Assembly: GCA_963070105.1 (NCBI GenBank)
Contig: OY718803.1
Span: forward strand, 11,312,327-11,376,326
Origin: Litomosoides sigmodontis
Taxonomy: Eukaryota; Nematoda; Chromadorea; Rhabditida; Onchocercidae
Reading direction: 5' to 3'
DNA: 64,000 nt
Shown one piece after another: positions 1-41,070 of the stretch. Each line of letters begins with the position of its first letter. Position 1 is the first letter of the stretch. The position numbers were made by a program, and so were the translations under genes. The notes below the pieces were generated by a model that saw only the letters and a program-made list of their open reading frames with translations, ran no database searches and was not told the DNA's origin.

Positions 1-516
1 ACCAAACATTTTAGCGCTTTTGTGAGAAATTTTTCGCCGAAAAAAAGGTGGAATCAATAAACCGACAGGTCCAAAAAATATATTTTGTGAAAAATTTGTG
101 TAGAATTGTGGAAAGTACGCGTTTTATCTTGTAATCTACAAAAACAGAATCACATTCTCATGGCACATATTCCTGACGCTCTCCAAAACTTGCAATCGAA
201 AATTTCAATAACAATGAGAAGGCAGACAATGATTTAGATAAAATTAGCAAAATCAAAAAAAAACAGACCATTTTATGTTAATTTTAAGTAGTTTGATGGA
301 TGGTAGTGCGAGATATTGGCAGTTAATGAGATCAATTATTGCAATTGTTTTGTGCAAGAAGTTTAATTTCATTTCATCTCACTCGCAAAATACGAGCGGC
401 ACCAATCGCTGGTCAATTTCGCTAATAAATCAAATGAGGAATGATTAGAAATACGAATACGAGGACTTAATTTCATTCTTAATATTTTGCACATTCATCA
501 ATAATTCATTTCATCA

Positions 517-565
<49 letters not shown>

Positions 566-1972
566 GGCTGTGATATGTGTTTCGGAGTTCTAAACGTTTT
601 TTTTCCTTAAATTCACGCATTGACAGTGAAATAATTAAACTCGAAGATTTGCTGATAAGCTGATCAAGCCACAATTATCCGTTGTGCAATGAAAGTACTG
701 CTTCCCGTTTGTTTTTCACCACCAACTGTTATCACACATATCATATCATATCAGTCTCGAATTCATAACAAATCAAGATAACTAAGTTCACGTGTTGCAT
801 GAAATCGTTGAGAAAATATAATTTAATGACAGTATTCGTTTACTTTGCGACGTTTCAAAATTATGAAAGAATTAAGTATTGTAGCCATTTGAATTTACCG
901 GCCGTTCAATTGCACCGATATTGGTAAGTCAAATTTGAAATGAAAAATTGGAGGATGAAAATTTTTTGTACAATGTATTTTAATTGTTAAGTGGGCATCT
1001 TTTTCAAGAAATGAAAAACAACTGTGTTCGGATACGGAAAAGTTATTTCAATTTAACCAAATTGTGACCATTTGGCAGATTTCAATCAGTAAAATATTCG
1101 TTAACTAAAGTGATGTGACACGTAGAGACTTGAAAGAAAGAGCCTAAGACGAACGGTTAGGCGGAGTAGAACACTACGTGATTATGCGTTCCACTGAATG
1201 CATTTCGGCGCAGCTAAGTAAGAATAACGAATAACGTGCTAAAAATCTTCAAGCTATGAAAGGAAAAGTCTGTACAATTTAGTTAACGAATATTTGCATT
1301 AAAAATACGCTAATTTTGCACTTAAATTACTCGGGCTGCTTATTAAAATCATTGGCTTAATCAACGAAAAGGGCTGCTAATTAGGTAATTAATTACTACA
1401 GTAATTACTAATAGCAACAACAGAAATAAATGTGCATGACGCCTTTACATTAGTTAGGAAAAAGAAAGAATCGGCTTTTAGAGCCACAGAAAGGACATCT
1501 GAGAAACATGCGGTAGTGAAATGATTTAATTATATTGCAACATTCTTATTTTTAGTAAAATTGAAGAAATAAAATGAGCTTTTTCGGCTCTGAAACAACC
1601 GCCTATTATTTTCTTGAGGAATGCTAAATTCGTTTGTTAAGTGAAATATGAATAATAAAATTTTGAGACTAGTGAATATTTTCACATTGGCGGGTGCATC
1701 GGATGATGTGAAATTCTCGTCTCCATCTCTCTCATTTGGTACGCTGCAACTGAAATAGCAATTTGTTGAAGTAATATATTGGATACTTGAAAAATGAAAA
1801 TGCTATTCACTGGAAGGGTAATTAATGTGGTGAAGTAGCTCGGTTAGTCTCTTCCAACAATTCCTCCCATTTCTGCGAGACTTAAAATTTTAGCAAAACA
1901 CTCTTACTTTGAATTGACACACACGGTTGAAGGATGGCTTTCCGCTTTCCCTCTCCAATTTTGCCTTTTTAG
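1..1972. other. Non-coding left edge
   Basis: No open frame of note. Contains the CT/CA microsatellite and an 18 bp inverted repeat (1092-1109 and 1278-1295). It may be intron of the gene whose last exon is proposed at 1973-2030. Confidence 0.6.
516..565. repeat. (CT)n(CA)n microsatellite
   Basis: CT run 516-548 followed by a CA run 550-565. Confidence 0.95.
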
Positions 1973-2030
1973 GAGACGCCGCGAGAAGCGTGCGCCCAGC
2001 CAGTCGTATGCCACGCTGAACAAAGATTGA
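1973..2030 (+). CDS. Possible terminal exon of a gene lying to the left
   Basis: A short GC-rich island in AT-rich surroundings, directly after a strong nematode-type acceptor (CCTTTTTAG). Read in the frame that leaves one leading base, it gives RRREKRAPSQSYATLNKD followed by TGA (2028-2030). The composition (basic run, then a small polar tail) resembles a cytoplasmic C-terminus, but I do not recognise the family. The other exons would lie beyond the left edge. The exon is too short to be sure. Confidence 0.35.
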
Positions 2031-3988
2031 TTCGCCGGCTAACCGGTGTTCCACCAACTTTGGCATTGTGGCATTAGGCTAACGGCTATTTTACATTGGA
2101 AAATAAGAATTCCACGTGAAAATTGCTCATTCTAAATGACACGCACCTTGCGTAGAACTCCTTAAACTACGTGAGCTTTTTGCAACTTTTTCTACATCTT
2201 AAGATTGAAATCTACAAAGGCTTTTTTAAATGAAACGCTTATTATTCAAATTCTTCTTCGCGTTTGTTCCATTTTCATTTTATTTTCAATTCTCCGTTTT
2301 ACTGCGTTTACTTCGTCGAAACAAAGCCACTAAATATTGCTACTTTGCTTTGTAACAAAAGAAACTTTCGAGAAGTGTTAATCAGTGCACACACACACAC
2401 ACACAGACTTAGCGGAACAGACACACGCATTACTTAGTAACATTTGAAGAATTTTTAAGTTGCAATTCGAAATTCTGTCCAGGAAAAGATATACGTAGGA
2501 CCGTATCAAAGATTACACTGACCGCCACCAGGATAAGTTGAAGGAGTTAAAGGAGAATGAGAAGTGAGGTAAGAATGAACTGAATAAATCCATATTCACG
2601 TTGTTGCAACGGAACGGAACGTCTCATCACGTGTCGCAAGAAATAGCTCAAGCTCTGCGATTATGGTTCGACAAATACCACGATAATTGATTATACAGTC
2701 ACACAATTTTTAACACACAGGGCAATAAATTACTTAAAACAAGGTAATTGAAATACCAATGGCGCTTGAAGGAATATCACGATCATTGCGGTTCAAATGC
2801 AACAATAACTTTTAAATCAAAGCAACAGCAAAATCTCCGTAAAATTTCAGTCGAATTTTGTGCTCATTCAAGGAAAAGTGAATTAATTGTTGTTTTCCAT
2901 AGTTCGAATGCAAGAGATTTATGCAAAAGTTACAATCATCTCACTGTACTGTTTTTGTTAACATTTTAATTGCATGTCCACATATGCTTCTATTCCATCT
3001 GTTTCATTCTGTTACTAAATTGCCGAACTCTTCCTGATCGTCCCGGCAGAGAATTTTAAGAAGGAATTGAAATGACACAAGAAGCATTTAAAAGCGAAAC
3101 ATTCCGATGGCAAGCATAATGAAATTAGCACGAAATCAAAATAATAGTAAGTACCAATGTTGACAGTAACGACGTACTTTCCCAGTGAAATGAAGGAGGA
3201 AGAGGACATCAGAAAATGAAAATTCACAACACTTCCATTTCCCTGCACATTTCTTTCCATCCCACTCCCCGCACCACCCTAAGTTAATGCAGAAATTACT
3301 GGTTCGTATTGCAATGAGATGGGCTTGTAACAATTAGCGCCTAAGCCTTCCTCCTTAGGAATGCACGACATCTAATTTACTAATTGTTCAAAGCAAACCG
3401 AAGAGGTATCGTTGTTGATTTTTGTTTAACACTGCAGGAACTGAATATCAGCAATTTTTTATGTAAATTCTTCTTTATATGTTGCAACAAAGGTCAAGAG
3501 ATCAAAGATGAAAGGGCAATGAGTTTAAAAAATCCCTCATGTGGTTGTTGCTACTTGTGGTAAAGAAGAAGGTGATTGCCATTTCGCAAGATTTTGGAAA
3601 AATGAAGGGTAGACCACTTCTTTTTCTAATACGAAGCACAACGAGAATCGATAAAATATGTTTAACCACAACTGAATGATAAATAAAACTTTGGAAAATA
3701 TCGGACATCGATAACAGTGCGCTGAGAAATGCTGCGAAGGAAATTTCCTTCTAAAAAAATTAATTTTAATTATCTTTAATTTAATTCCCTTATCATATGA
3801 TGCAATTACAGCTATAATTTCTGCATTATATTCTCGGCAATCTACCGTTAATCACTGTCCGCTGACCTTTAACGCTTCGATATTTAAATATACTAAATCA
3901 GCTTATATCTTCACGTCACTCGGAAAGAACGGATCAGACATAATTAAACAAAAAAACAGAACTTCGCAACAGATGACTTCTTTTTGCC
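2031..3988. other. Non-coding, downstream of SALL gene
   Basis: No supported gene. Short open frames on both strands are AT-rich and lack any domain. A small CA run at 2388-2405. Confidence 0.6.
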
Positions 3989-3994
3989 TTTATT
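3989..3994 (-). promoter_or_regulatory. Candidate poly(A) signal of sem-4/SALL
   Basis: AATAAA on the minus strand, about 105 bases after the stop codon. It is the nearest canonical signal downstream. Confidence 0.45.
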
Positions 3995-4099
3995 CTGACC
4001 AAATTTGTGATTTGCAGTAAACCTTATAAGTTATCATTTAATTTTTGCACAGAATTTTAGACAAGAAAACCTGTATAGTTATATTAATCACAATTATTA

Positions 4100-31364
<27,265 letters not shown>

Positions 31365-31894
31365 TGTGTTGCTGATGTTACTACTATTATCGATGATGGT
31401 AATGATGATGTTCCCGGGATACAGCACCCCAAACTGTTCATTAGCTTCCGATAATACAGTCAGTTTATCCACTTTCCTGTTCCTTTTTCACCGGTGCAAT
31501 CGTAGCTTACGTTATTCTACTTGATGTATCTCCAGCCCTGCCTCCAAAATTATGCATCAACAACAAATTAATGATGTCGAATCTTAGCTCAGTTCCCTTT
31601 GATTTATAAATCCCTTTCCTTTCTTCGTTATGCACTGCCTGAAACAGTGGAAAACTTGGATGTTACTGGATAGGAATTCAATTCGAATTAAATGGAAACG
31701 AACACCGAAACGAATGAACACACAGATATTATTCACTGTTGCCTCTACCAAGAAAGTATACGAAAGGGAAAGCGATTGGTTCGTATTAGTGTGGAAGTTA
31801 AAAACACGGGGTGAAGCAACATTTTATAAACATTTTCAAACTATGATGAACAGGGTCGGCTGATGACATTTATCATTTCGTCCTAACTTCTCCT

Positions 31895-31926
31895 CCCCCC
31901 TCACCCCCACCCCCACCCCCACCCCA
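31895..31926 (-). other. Potential G-quadruplex upstream of the SALL start codon
   Basis: On the minus (coding) strand: four G runs of 4-5 separated by single T, then TGA and a G6 run. It lies about 530 bp 5' of the ATG at 31364. Whether it is in the promoter or the 5' UTR is unknown because the transcription start is not mapped. Confidence 0.75.
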
Positions 31927-32267
31927 CTCTTCTACCTTTATCTCCTTGCTGCTTGGTTTGGGAGTCGTGAAGTGAAGCGAAATGCTCGAGAGAGAAAAGG
32001 AATGGGCGAAGCGGCTAAATCTTCAAATGCCTGACACCATTACCTCACCTCCACCAGCTCTTGACTAATGAGCAATGTTGCATGATCGAGTGGTATCTGC
32101 TAAGGTACCACTCTCGTCAGTTAATATCAATCATCATCGTCATCTCCTTTCCCTTCAATTTTCATCCGAATGATGTCGCTTTCACTCATCACTATGGTGG
32201 AGGAACAGCTAGCTACATGAAGCTAACTTTTTTCTAGCAACATTTCAGTCGGCGAATTCCTCCCATC

Positions 32268-32304
32268 TCTCCCCCTCCCCCTCCCCCTTCCCCTCCCTCT
32301 TTCC
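32268..32304 (-). other. Second G-rich block upstream of the SALL start
   Basis: CCCCCTCCCCCTCCCCCTT-type sequence on the + strand, G-rich on the minus strand, about 900 bp 5' of the ATG. A purine/pyrimidine asymmetric tract able to form a quadruplex or triplex. Confidence 0.65.
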
Positions 32305-34071
32305 TCGAGGAAAAAAGGCCAACCTCTACCCTTTCCCATTCCTTGGCAATAGACGACCACCAATATGGAATATTAATTTATCATCGAAAATATAATAATG
32401 CGTTAAGAATATTCAACAGCCATAAATTTCCATTATTTTCAAAATTTTGCAAAATTTTTTGCTATTTGGAAAAAGTTGAAAAAAAAGACGTCACTCGTAG
32501 CTTCCCCAATGAATTTTAAATAAAGCACTTCAAACATTTCGGTTCCTTTTGTTTGTAGAAGAATAATGCTACCAACAACAACAGGCAAACAGACCTGTGA
32601 GTAGTAAGATAAAAAAACGGGTAAATTTAATGTGTTAGAAGCTAGCAACTTATGATAAGCAAGCGTCGAGCTTATGAGCTGTTTATTCGCTGCTTATTTC
32701 TGAAATAAAACATTTCGCTCGTTCATCCACCCCATAGCCATCGATCAAACAAATGGAAATTTTCAAAGGAACTCATTTGAAACGTTTGTCAGACAAACGA
32801 GACCTATTAAATATTACATAAATACATATGAAAATTAAACAAAATATCTAATGAATGTTGCAAAGCACCGCTCTCTCCTCGTTTTTCGTTAGCAAAAGGA
32901 ACGCATCATCCATCCATCCATCCATCCGCCTATTCATTCATTCATTAATGAAATTTTCGAAAGTGAAAAAAGATAAGGAAGCAGTGAAGGCTTAGATTAT
33001 CTTCACAATGCATCTAATGTACCCAACAACACTTATGCGTCTACGGCGAGGAAGAAAGAATGCTTTTGAAATGAATGAATGAACTGTGCTCCAACGATCA
33101 TTGGTTGTGATATGAAAATAACTGAACTGATCAATGGAATGGCAAACGACGGTGCACTGGTTTCAATATTTATTTATTTGTTACTTCCCCTAGCTATTCC
33201 ACCCACCACCATCGCTACTTTCTAAAAACTTTCCGATAATTATAATTCAATTTCATTTAGTTCTATGGCATTCTAGGTTCAATGATTAAGTTGCATTACT
33301 ACTCTTAATTGAATATTTCATACGTACAGCAACATGGCAAACATTTTCGTACCAAAAAATTAAGCCATTTCTGTTCATAGTAAATGAGTGAGGATGAGAA
33401 GTGGGAACAGGTAAAGTCGAATGTACCTAAAATTAAACATCAATAAATTATACTGACAAATGCCCAGTTTGTTGAAAGTGTGTTTACTCAATTTAATGTT
33501 CCCACAATTACAGACCTAAAATTTATGGAAAGTTATAATATAGGATGCTTTCCTAGTTTTGCTGTGAAATATTTTGCCTACATAGTTACATTAATTAAAG
33601 CTGATATCAAATTAAATTAAACAATCGGATTTTTTTTTAACAAAAAAATTATCGAAGTCTGCGTACAGAGGAGAAGGAACCACATGAACCAAAAGCATTC
33701 ACTAATGCCACCACGAATTATAAGCATAATAAAATTAATTTAGTGAGATTTCATAGATAAGTAAGGAAGCAAATCGATGCAAATGAAATGGATTTCTTGA
33801 AAATTTCTTTTCCTTTTTTCAAGCACACAAAGGATGCTATACGCATTTGTTTTTTTCAGTCAATCAGCTAACTTCATATATAGTTATAATGTGGAACCAA
33901 TTACGGTAAGCAGGGAAGCGAGTGGGGAGGCAAAGAGATAAATAAAAGGAATTTGCATAAAGAGGGAAGATAAAGTTGGAGGAATGGTAAACACTGTAAA
34001 GATTTATCCAAGTAAGACGGTTAGCTAATGCTTTTTTCAAGAAGGCAAGTGGCGGCTATATTTGAGCTCAC

Positions 34072-34142
34072 AGCTCAGCCAGTAAGGTATTGTATGAGGT
34101 AAGGTACAACACCGTGCTGGAGGAAAGTATGTGTTCAACTCC
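34072..34142 (+). repeat. tRNA-like (SINE-like) fragment
   Basis: A-box-like AGCTCAGCCAGTAAGG (34072-34087) and B-box-like GTGTTCAACTCC (34131-34142), spaced as in tRNA-derived elements. Confidence 0.35.
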
Positions 34143-36689
34143 ATTTCCATCAATACGTCATCCATAATTTTAATTGATTAAAAGCTTCCATTTTTAATGG
34201 CACTAATTAGACGTGTTGTTGCTAAATGCAAATGCTTCTGTCGCTTACCCGTCTGATGAGAGGTTGGGCGGTGTAACTGTTCACGTATAGTGGGACACTT
34301 CATTCACTCACTTCTTTTTGGCCAACATAAGGAAATCATTTCGTGGCATGGTTATTCTCAAAACTTAATTGACGTTTTACGTGCAAATTGCATTACTACA
34401 GAAAAAAGAATTACCATAAGTAGTTGGTGGACATTGTTTTGCGTTGTCGTTGCGCCCAAAAAAGTCAAATGCTAGCTAGAAATGTGACAAACGGATAAAT
34501 TTTTCAAGGATATACCGCAAGGTATTTGAAAAGGATGGGAAAGGTTAGAGATAGGAAACGTGTGGGTCGACAGAACTGACCACAGAACAATAACAAATTC
34601 ACTCATCCCTCCTCCTCTTACCGCTCCGCGTCTTCCTCTTCGACACAGTTATTAGCAGATGGTGACTTCTGTTTGATAATTTCAAGGATCGCCACTTAGC
34701 ATTCCCACACCACATTATCCCCAATATTGTCTAGCACTGAAAACGTTTTTGTGTGGGTTGGTGCGTGTGCGTGTGTGTAGGTGTGCGCGTCAGGATGCGC
34801 AAAAAACTCCTTCTTGTAAATTGTAGCGACAGTGACAAATGAGGAAGGATTAAGGACACGCAACGATATACAAATAAAATATCACTTCATTTTCTAATTT
34901 AAACTTATCATTCATTCACGTGTATGCAAAAACCAATTGCTAAAATTTTATTTGTTGAAGTGATAAAATTTTCTCGAGGAAAAGACACTTCCATTCCTCC
35001 TTTATTTTTCGACAAACATTGTATAAACTTCTTTGTTACGAAAGAAGTCGCCGCTAACTGGACAACATTAAATTTAGTGTAATTTTGCTTAATGAAGAAT
35101 ATGAGAGAGGAAATGAATTGAGTTGAAATGATGCGAAGGTATTGTTTACTGAAAGTGATGTGTCTTATAGATAGGTAAATGATGGAGTGAGTACATTATG
35201 ATAGGTAAATTAAAGCTGCTTACACGGACGATGTTAATAGAGCAAGCAAATATTTGAAAATTGAAATGAATTTGCTCCCTTCTGAAAATTGTATAGTAAA
35301 TTTTGGATGATATTTTGATCAAATTTATCAAGGCAATTATTTAACTCAACTTTCAGCTAATAAGTATGCTTATACTTAAACACTCCAAAATCCTTATTGA
35401 TTGGAAGTCCAACGTTATGCTCAAAAAATTTTAATTAAGACTGAAGAAATCAAACACTAAGATTTATTTTCAAGACAAATCTCAAATAAAAAATACGAAA
35501 AGAGACCGAAAAAATTTACAAGAAATCTATTATTCTTCTACTTGTACACTTCCGACTAGAACAGAATCGTCACGTAAATTACAGACTAATAAATACATAA
35601 AGCAATAAGTGCAATGCCTTAAAACTACGATGACCGGTGTCTTTTTTTAAGGTCATTCAATTGTGCCTCACTAGTATTCAAAAATTTCACATAAATGAGA
35701 GAGAGAGAGAGGAGAAAAGGCAAAGAAAGGGGATAAAAATAACAAAATATCATAAATTACGTGGCAAAGAAATTTTAAAAAAAACGAGTTTTTTACACGC
35801 ACAGAGAGACGGTGGATACATACACATATGTGTATATTACATGTAAGTGCATGCCTGGAAGAAAAGTTGTCCGTTTTAATCAATTTGAATAAATTAGCCA
35901 AATGGTGCATTATGTGCTTAACAGAAGTGATTGTTACGCATGCAGAAGGGCAATTCAATGATAATTAGTGGTAAGGTAGTGAACGCACAGCGGAACACAT
36001 CGAAAATGGTTCTCTAACACAAACGTGGATTGCGGATTACCCGTGGTTACCACAGGTATGACGAAATGGGATTACGATTGAAATAAAAGGTTCAGACGGA
36101 GATTTTGGGTGTCGATCGATGCAGACGTCTTTCAAAGAACAGCTACGTTGGCCACCCATAAAAAGGTTACGATCAATCCACCGCTAACAACAACGTAAGC
36201 TCTCTTCAAAACTCATCCGTACGTAAGCATTCGTTCTAGCCTTCTGAGCCTTGCTATGCGTGTCTGCGTGCGTGGATTAGTTCGAAAACACCCGAGTACA
36301 TACAAAATATCATGTGCAGTATTCGCTGCTGTGCAGAATTTCAAAATGTTTTATCATAATTTTTGATGGGTAAATGAAAAGGCACAAGGTAGGAGAGGGG
36401 AGAGACATGAGAGAGGGAGGAAATAGCTTTGTGATAAGCAGTAATTACGTTGAAAGATAATGAATGGCGGGCATGATAGCAGGCATTACAATTACAGTAA
36501 CAGTAGAGACGATGATACGTCAACAGTAGCAACAATAACAATATAATAAATAATTATGACGGGCAGGTAATCATTGATAGCGACAGAGTTGTGCCACTGA
36601 TAGAGACGTAATGACGCGCACAACAAAAACAACGAAACAACAATAAACTACTCATAACGGCGGCGAATGATATTAGCTAATTATAATGA

Positions 36690-36840
36690 AGCAACAAAAG
36701 GATAACGACGATAATAATAATAATAAGGTGATGATGATAATGATAACAGTGATAATTACGATGATGATGATAACGGTGATTGGATGGTGGATCAGATGAT
36801 GATGACGACGATAGCGATGATGATGGCGATGATGATGGGT
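36690..36840. repeat. Imperfect GAT/GAC triplet tract
   Basis: Degenerate GATGAT repeats. They open a frame rich in Asp on the + strand (36780-36992) and His on the minus strand; I treat both as repeat artefacts. Confidence 0.8.
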
Positions 36841-39561
36841 ACTGGAAGCGTTCTGTGAGTGAAACGGGAAGAGCCAGTCTGACACTATCAGTGGCCGGTA
36901 GAGAGAGGAGGAGGACAGGCGGAGTTTATGCTTTCATATTCGGCGCCACACCCATCCCACAACCAATACCAACACTAAATTTTGACAAATAATGAACGAT
37001 TGACATCGCTCCTCTAAGCACACCCACACACATACTCACATCCACCCACGAACACGAACACGCACACCACACACACACACGCACGCACGCAAACAGTCAC
37101 ACGCTCACCTACCTACACGTTGGAGCCATCGTCGTTATTGCATGCAAAATTTGCGCCACACTTTTACAGTTTCTGAAGTAATAAAACTGTCATCAACTTC
37201 ATTAGAAATATTGCCGAAAATGCACGTGCAATGTATCATACCACCCACGTACATCGTCGACGTCGACGCAAACGTATGTCTGCAATTGTTTTGGTGCAGT
37301 CGGCATCTATCGTAGTCATCATCAGCCTGCACTATTTACACGCGTGCGCATAGTAAGCGTTATGACGCTGATGTCTTATCACTTCCGCAAGTCCCTCTCT
37401 CCCCTCCCCTTCGCCTTTCCACTGCTCTTCCACTTCTCTCTATCCCTCAGCATTAAAATACCTAAAGTATGGAATTCAAGTTGAAAAATGCATTTATGCT
37501 ACTTTCCGCCTGTGCACCCCCATTTCCCCTTACTTTCTTACTCATCTCACCTGCTCATCTTTGAATTCTGCACTGTTTGTTAATTTGCTCCCTTAAATTT
37601 TACCATCGCTCTACAATCCCTGTAATTACACGCCACAACTTTCCCATCATATTTCTCCTCCCTTATCACTTTGTACCCTACCGAATACACGCCGAAAAGA
37701 AGAAACGATTCCTACGTGCTGCTTTCCTTCACTTCTGATCTGATCGCAAGAATAGCTGCAAATGTTTCTTCTCATTTGATCGTTAAGTTAAGTTAGGTTG
37801 ACAGCAACTGGCATAGCTGTCGGCTAGCTGCAACTCCAATAAAACGGTGAACAATGACTACGACTAAGCACTTAGCTTGTCACCGAATCCGAATCTGAAT
37901 AACTCGACAAATGGAAATCGGCTGAAAGCAGGTTCTCTGGAGTTTAATGAAATTACGATTCATTAAATATATTTGGTGGGGACAAGCAATACTCATTCTC
38001 TTTCAACCAGTAAAGTGTATGGGTAAACATGGAATAACAAAAACAAACATTAAGTAAATGAGTAATTGCGTACGTTAGACAGTAACATGTCGATATGAAG
38101 TAATAAGAATAACTCTTCTCATCTTTTCAGTCCACACCTGAAAATTTTCAACTCCCAATTTTAAACTGCTACAACGATTGCTGTTTAGACATGACCGCTC
38201 TTGAAATGCTTTTCGGATGTGCGGCAGTATTTTCAGGAAAGATTGCCAACAACATGCATATACGGCAGATATTTTAACACAACTAAAAAGTCTAACTTTA
38301 AAATAATTCTTTCGTGGAAGCGTAAATAGGTTTTCAAAGAAAAAAATAACCGGAAATGGGATTATTTAATTCCTCCGACAGTGTGCAGAAAGCAACAGAA
38401 GCTAACGATGAATCGAAATCCTTCACATTAGAATAACATGGTTATTAGTTAGGAAAAAAACAGGCAAGTTTGCTACCTCCAATAAAATAGATCAAATGAT
38501 AACGAATAGCTCAGCAGTGGAAAATGTGCTGATTTGATTCGTTACTGCGGGACCCGGAAGTAGCCAACTTATCCGTTCATTTATGGTTATGGATAATTCA
38601 AGTTCTACGGACCCTTGATGCTCGCTGTTTTCGACAGTGCCAAACATCCGGTTCCATCGGTACGCGTCTCACATGAGGATAAGACTGCACAGTGCTAGGC
38701 ACGAATACATTAATAATTTTGTAAAGTTTGTCAGCATGCATTGATTAATAAATTAATCAATCAATTAATGCTGCATGTCATTAATGTACAAATGAATGTA
38801 TGTCATTCTATGTCTAGCGAATTTTTAAAAACCATCGGTTCAAAATGGCAGAAATCAAAAAACTATTCGCTTCAATCTCTCTATGCATTTTGAAATGAAT
38901 GATTAAAATGGAAAAAGATGAGGTGAAGGTGGGGAAAGGAAGAAAAGGAATGAATTCCGTCTTTCGCTGTTTGTTAGAAGAAAACGTATATAATTTATTC
39001 GCTACGTTTGCAGAAGGAATAATTTAGGTCAATTTAATTTTGTCGCATCTTTACCGTTTTTCTTTTTGTTTGACATTTTTAAAAAATAAATGTTTTGGTA
39101 CTGATAGTCAAATTTCCATAAAACGTTTGTCTAAATTAAAACTGCGCTAGAGAAAAGATACTGTGTTGCATTTCCTCTCTAATATTAGACACGGATAAAC
39201 ATTTCAGGCCTCATTTGCTACGCAAAAAAATAAAAGAGGTGAGGCGGGAAAGTTTATGAAAAATGACTCCAACAAACTACAGCTCTACGTGTAAATGTTA
39301 TTAACTCGACATTATTTGACAAATGAATCAGTGCTAGCAATGTTATACTTTAGTAAACAGAAATTTAATTCAACTCGCCGTGTGAACTGATAGTGGAATA
39401 TCCCGATCTTCATTTTTTTCACGGATGGGAAAGCGGACTGCGTACGTTGCGGACAACGTTCGTCACTTTGTGCTCTAGAAGGAAGGAAGAAGGAAAAAGG
39501 GAATTAAGCAAATAAACGGCAACGTTAGCCACGTGAGCCTCGCGTACATATATACATATAC

Positions 39562-39689
<128 letters not shown>

Positions 39690-40497
39690 GTATATATACA
39701 GAGAGAGAGAGGGAGAGAGGGAAAGGGAGTGATCGGGATGAAGAGGATGATGGGGAGGTGAAGAAGGAGGAGGAGGAAGATGAAAGTTAGATATGAGAAA
39801 AGAAACAAATGTGAAGCAACGCACATTCATTTATTTCTATTTATTTAACTCATCGCATCATATCGGTGAATAGACGATCGTCATAGTTTTGTACCACTCG
39901 GGAGCCTCGCTACTGCACCGAATTGCACGAAATTAAATTTAATCATTAAAAGAAAAGTTATGGCAGAAAAGTTGGAACTGAGAACGAGAGGAAGTCAGGA
40001 TAATTAATTAGTGAGATCAAAGGGAATGAGGTGATGTTGAGTGAAAGAGATGAGGGCAATTTGGTGAAAATTTTTAGATCGAAATTCCTGTCCTAATTTT
40101 TCTATTTCTTAGTCAATAAGTAGGCATAAGGAAATATGGAATAATATTTAATAACAAACAGGATCGACTAATTGCTTTGTAATTGGTATTTTTGCCTGCT
40201 GAATTAATAGAATCATAGTTTGATTGTATTAGTGTAATTTAAAACCAATCGACTACTTACTTGCGGTGCTTGAAGAAATTACAATTTTAGTTCCTCGATA
40301 ATATCACGCGAAGCAGGATATTATCTAAGCATTATTGACATGGTTCATAGATCATCAGCACTAGTCAATAATGGTAATAATTAATATTAATAATGGTAAT
40401 CAATGTTAATAATAATAATTAATAGTAACAAATAATAATATTTAATAATAATGATCAACAATAATAATTAATAATAATAATAATAATTAATAATAAT

Positions 40498-41070
<573 letters not shown>

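Noticed and set aside
31365..31472. Extended SALL N-terminus upstream of ATG 31364
   Set aside because: The upstream in-frame start would be GTG, and the extra residues do not resemble any SALL N-terminus.
36780..36992. Asp-rich + strand frame
   Set aside because: Driven by the imperfect GAT tract; no splice or domain support for the non-repetitive tail.
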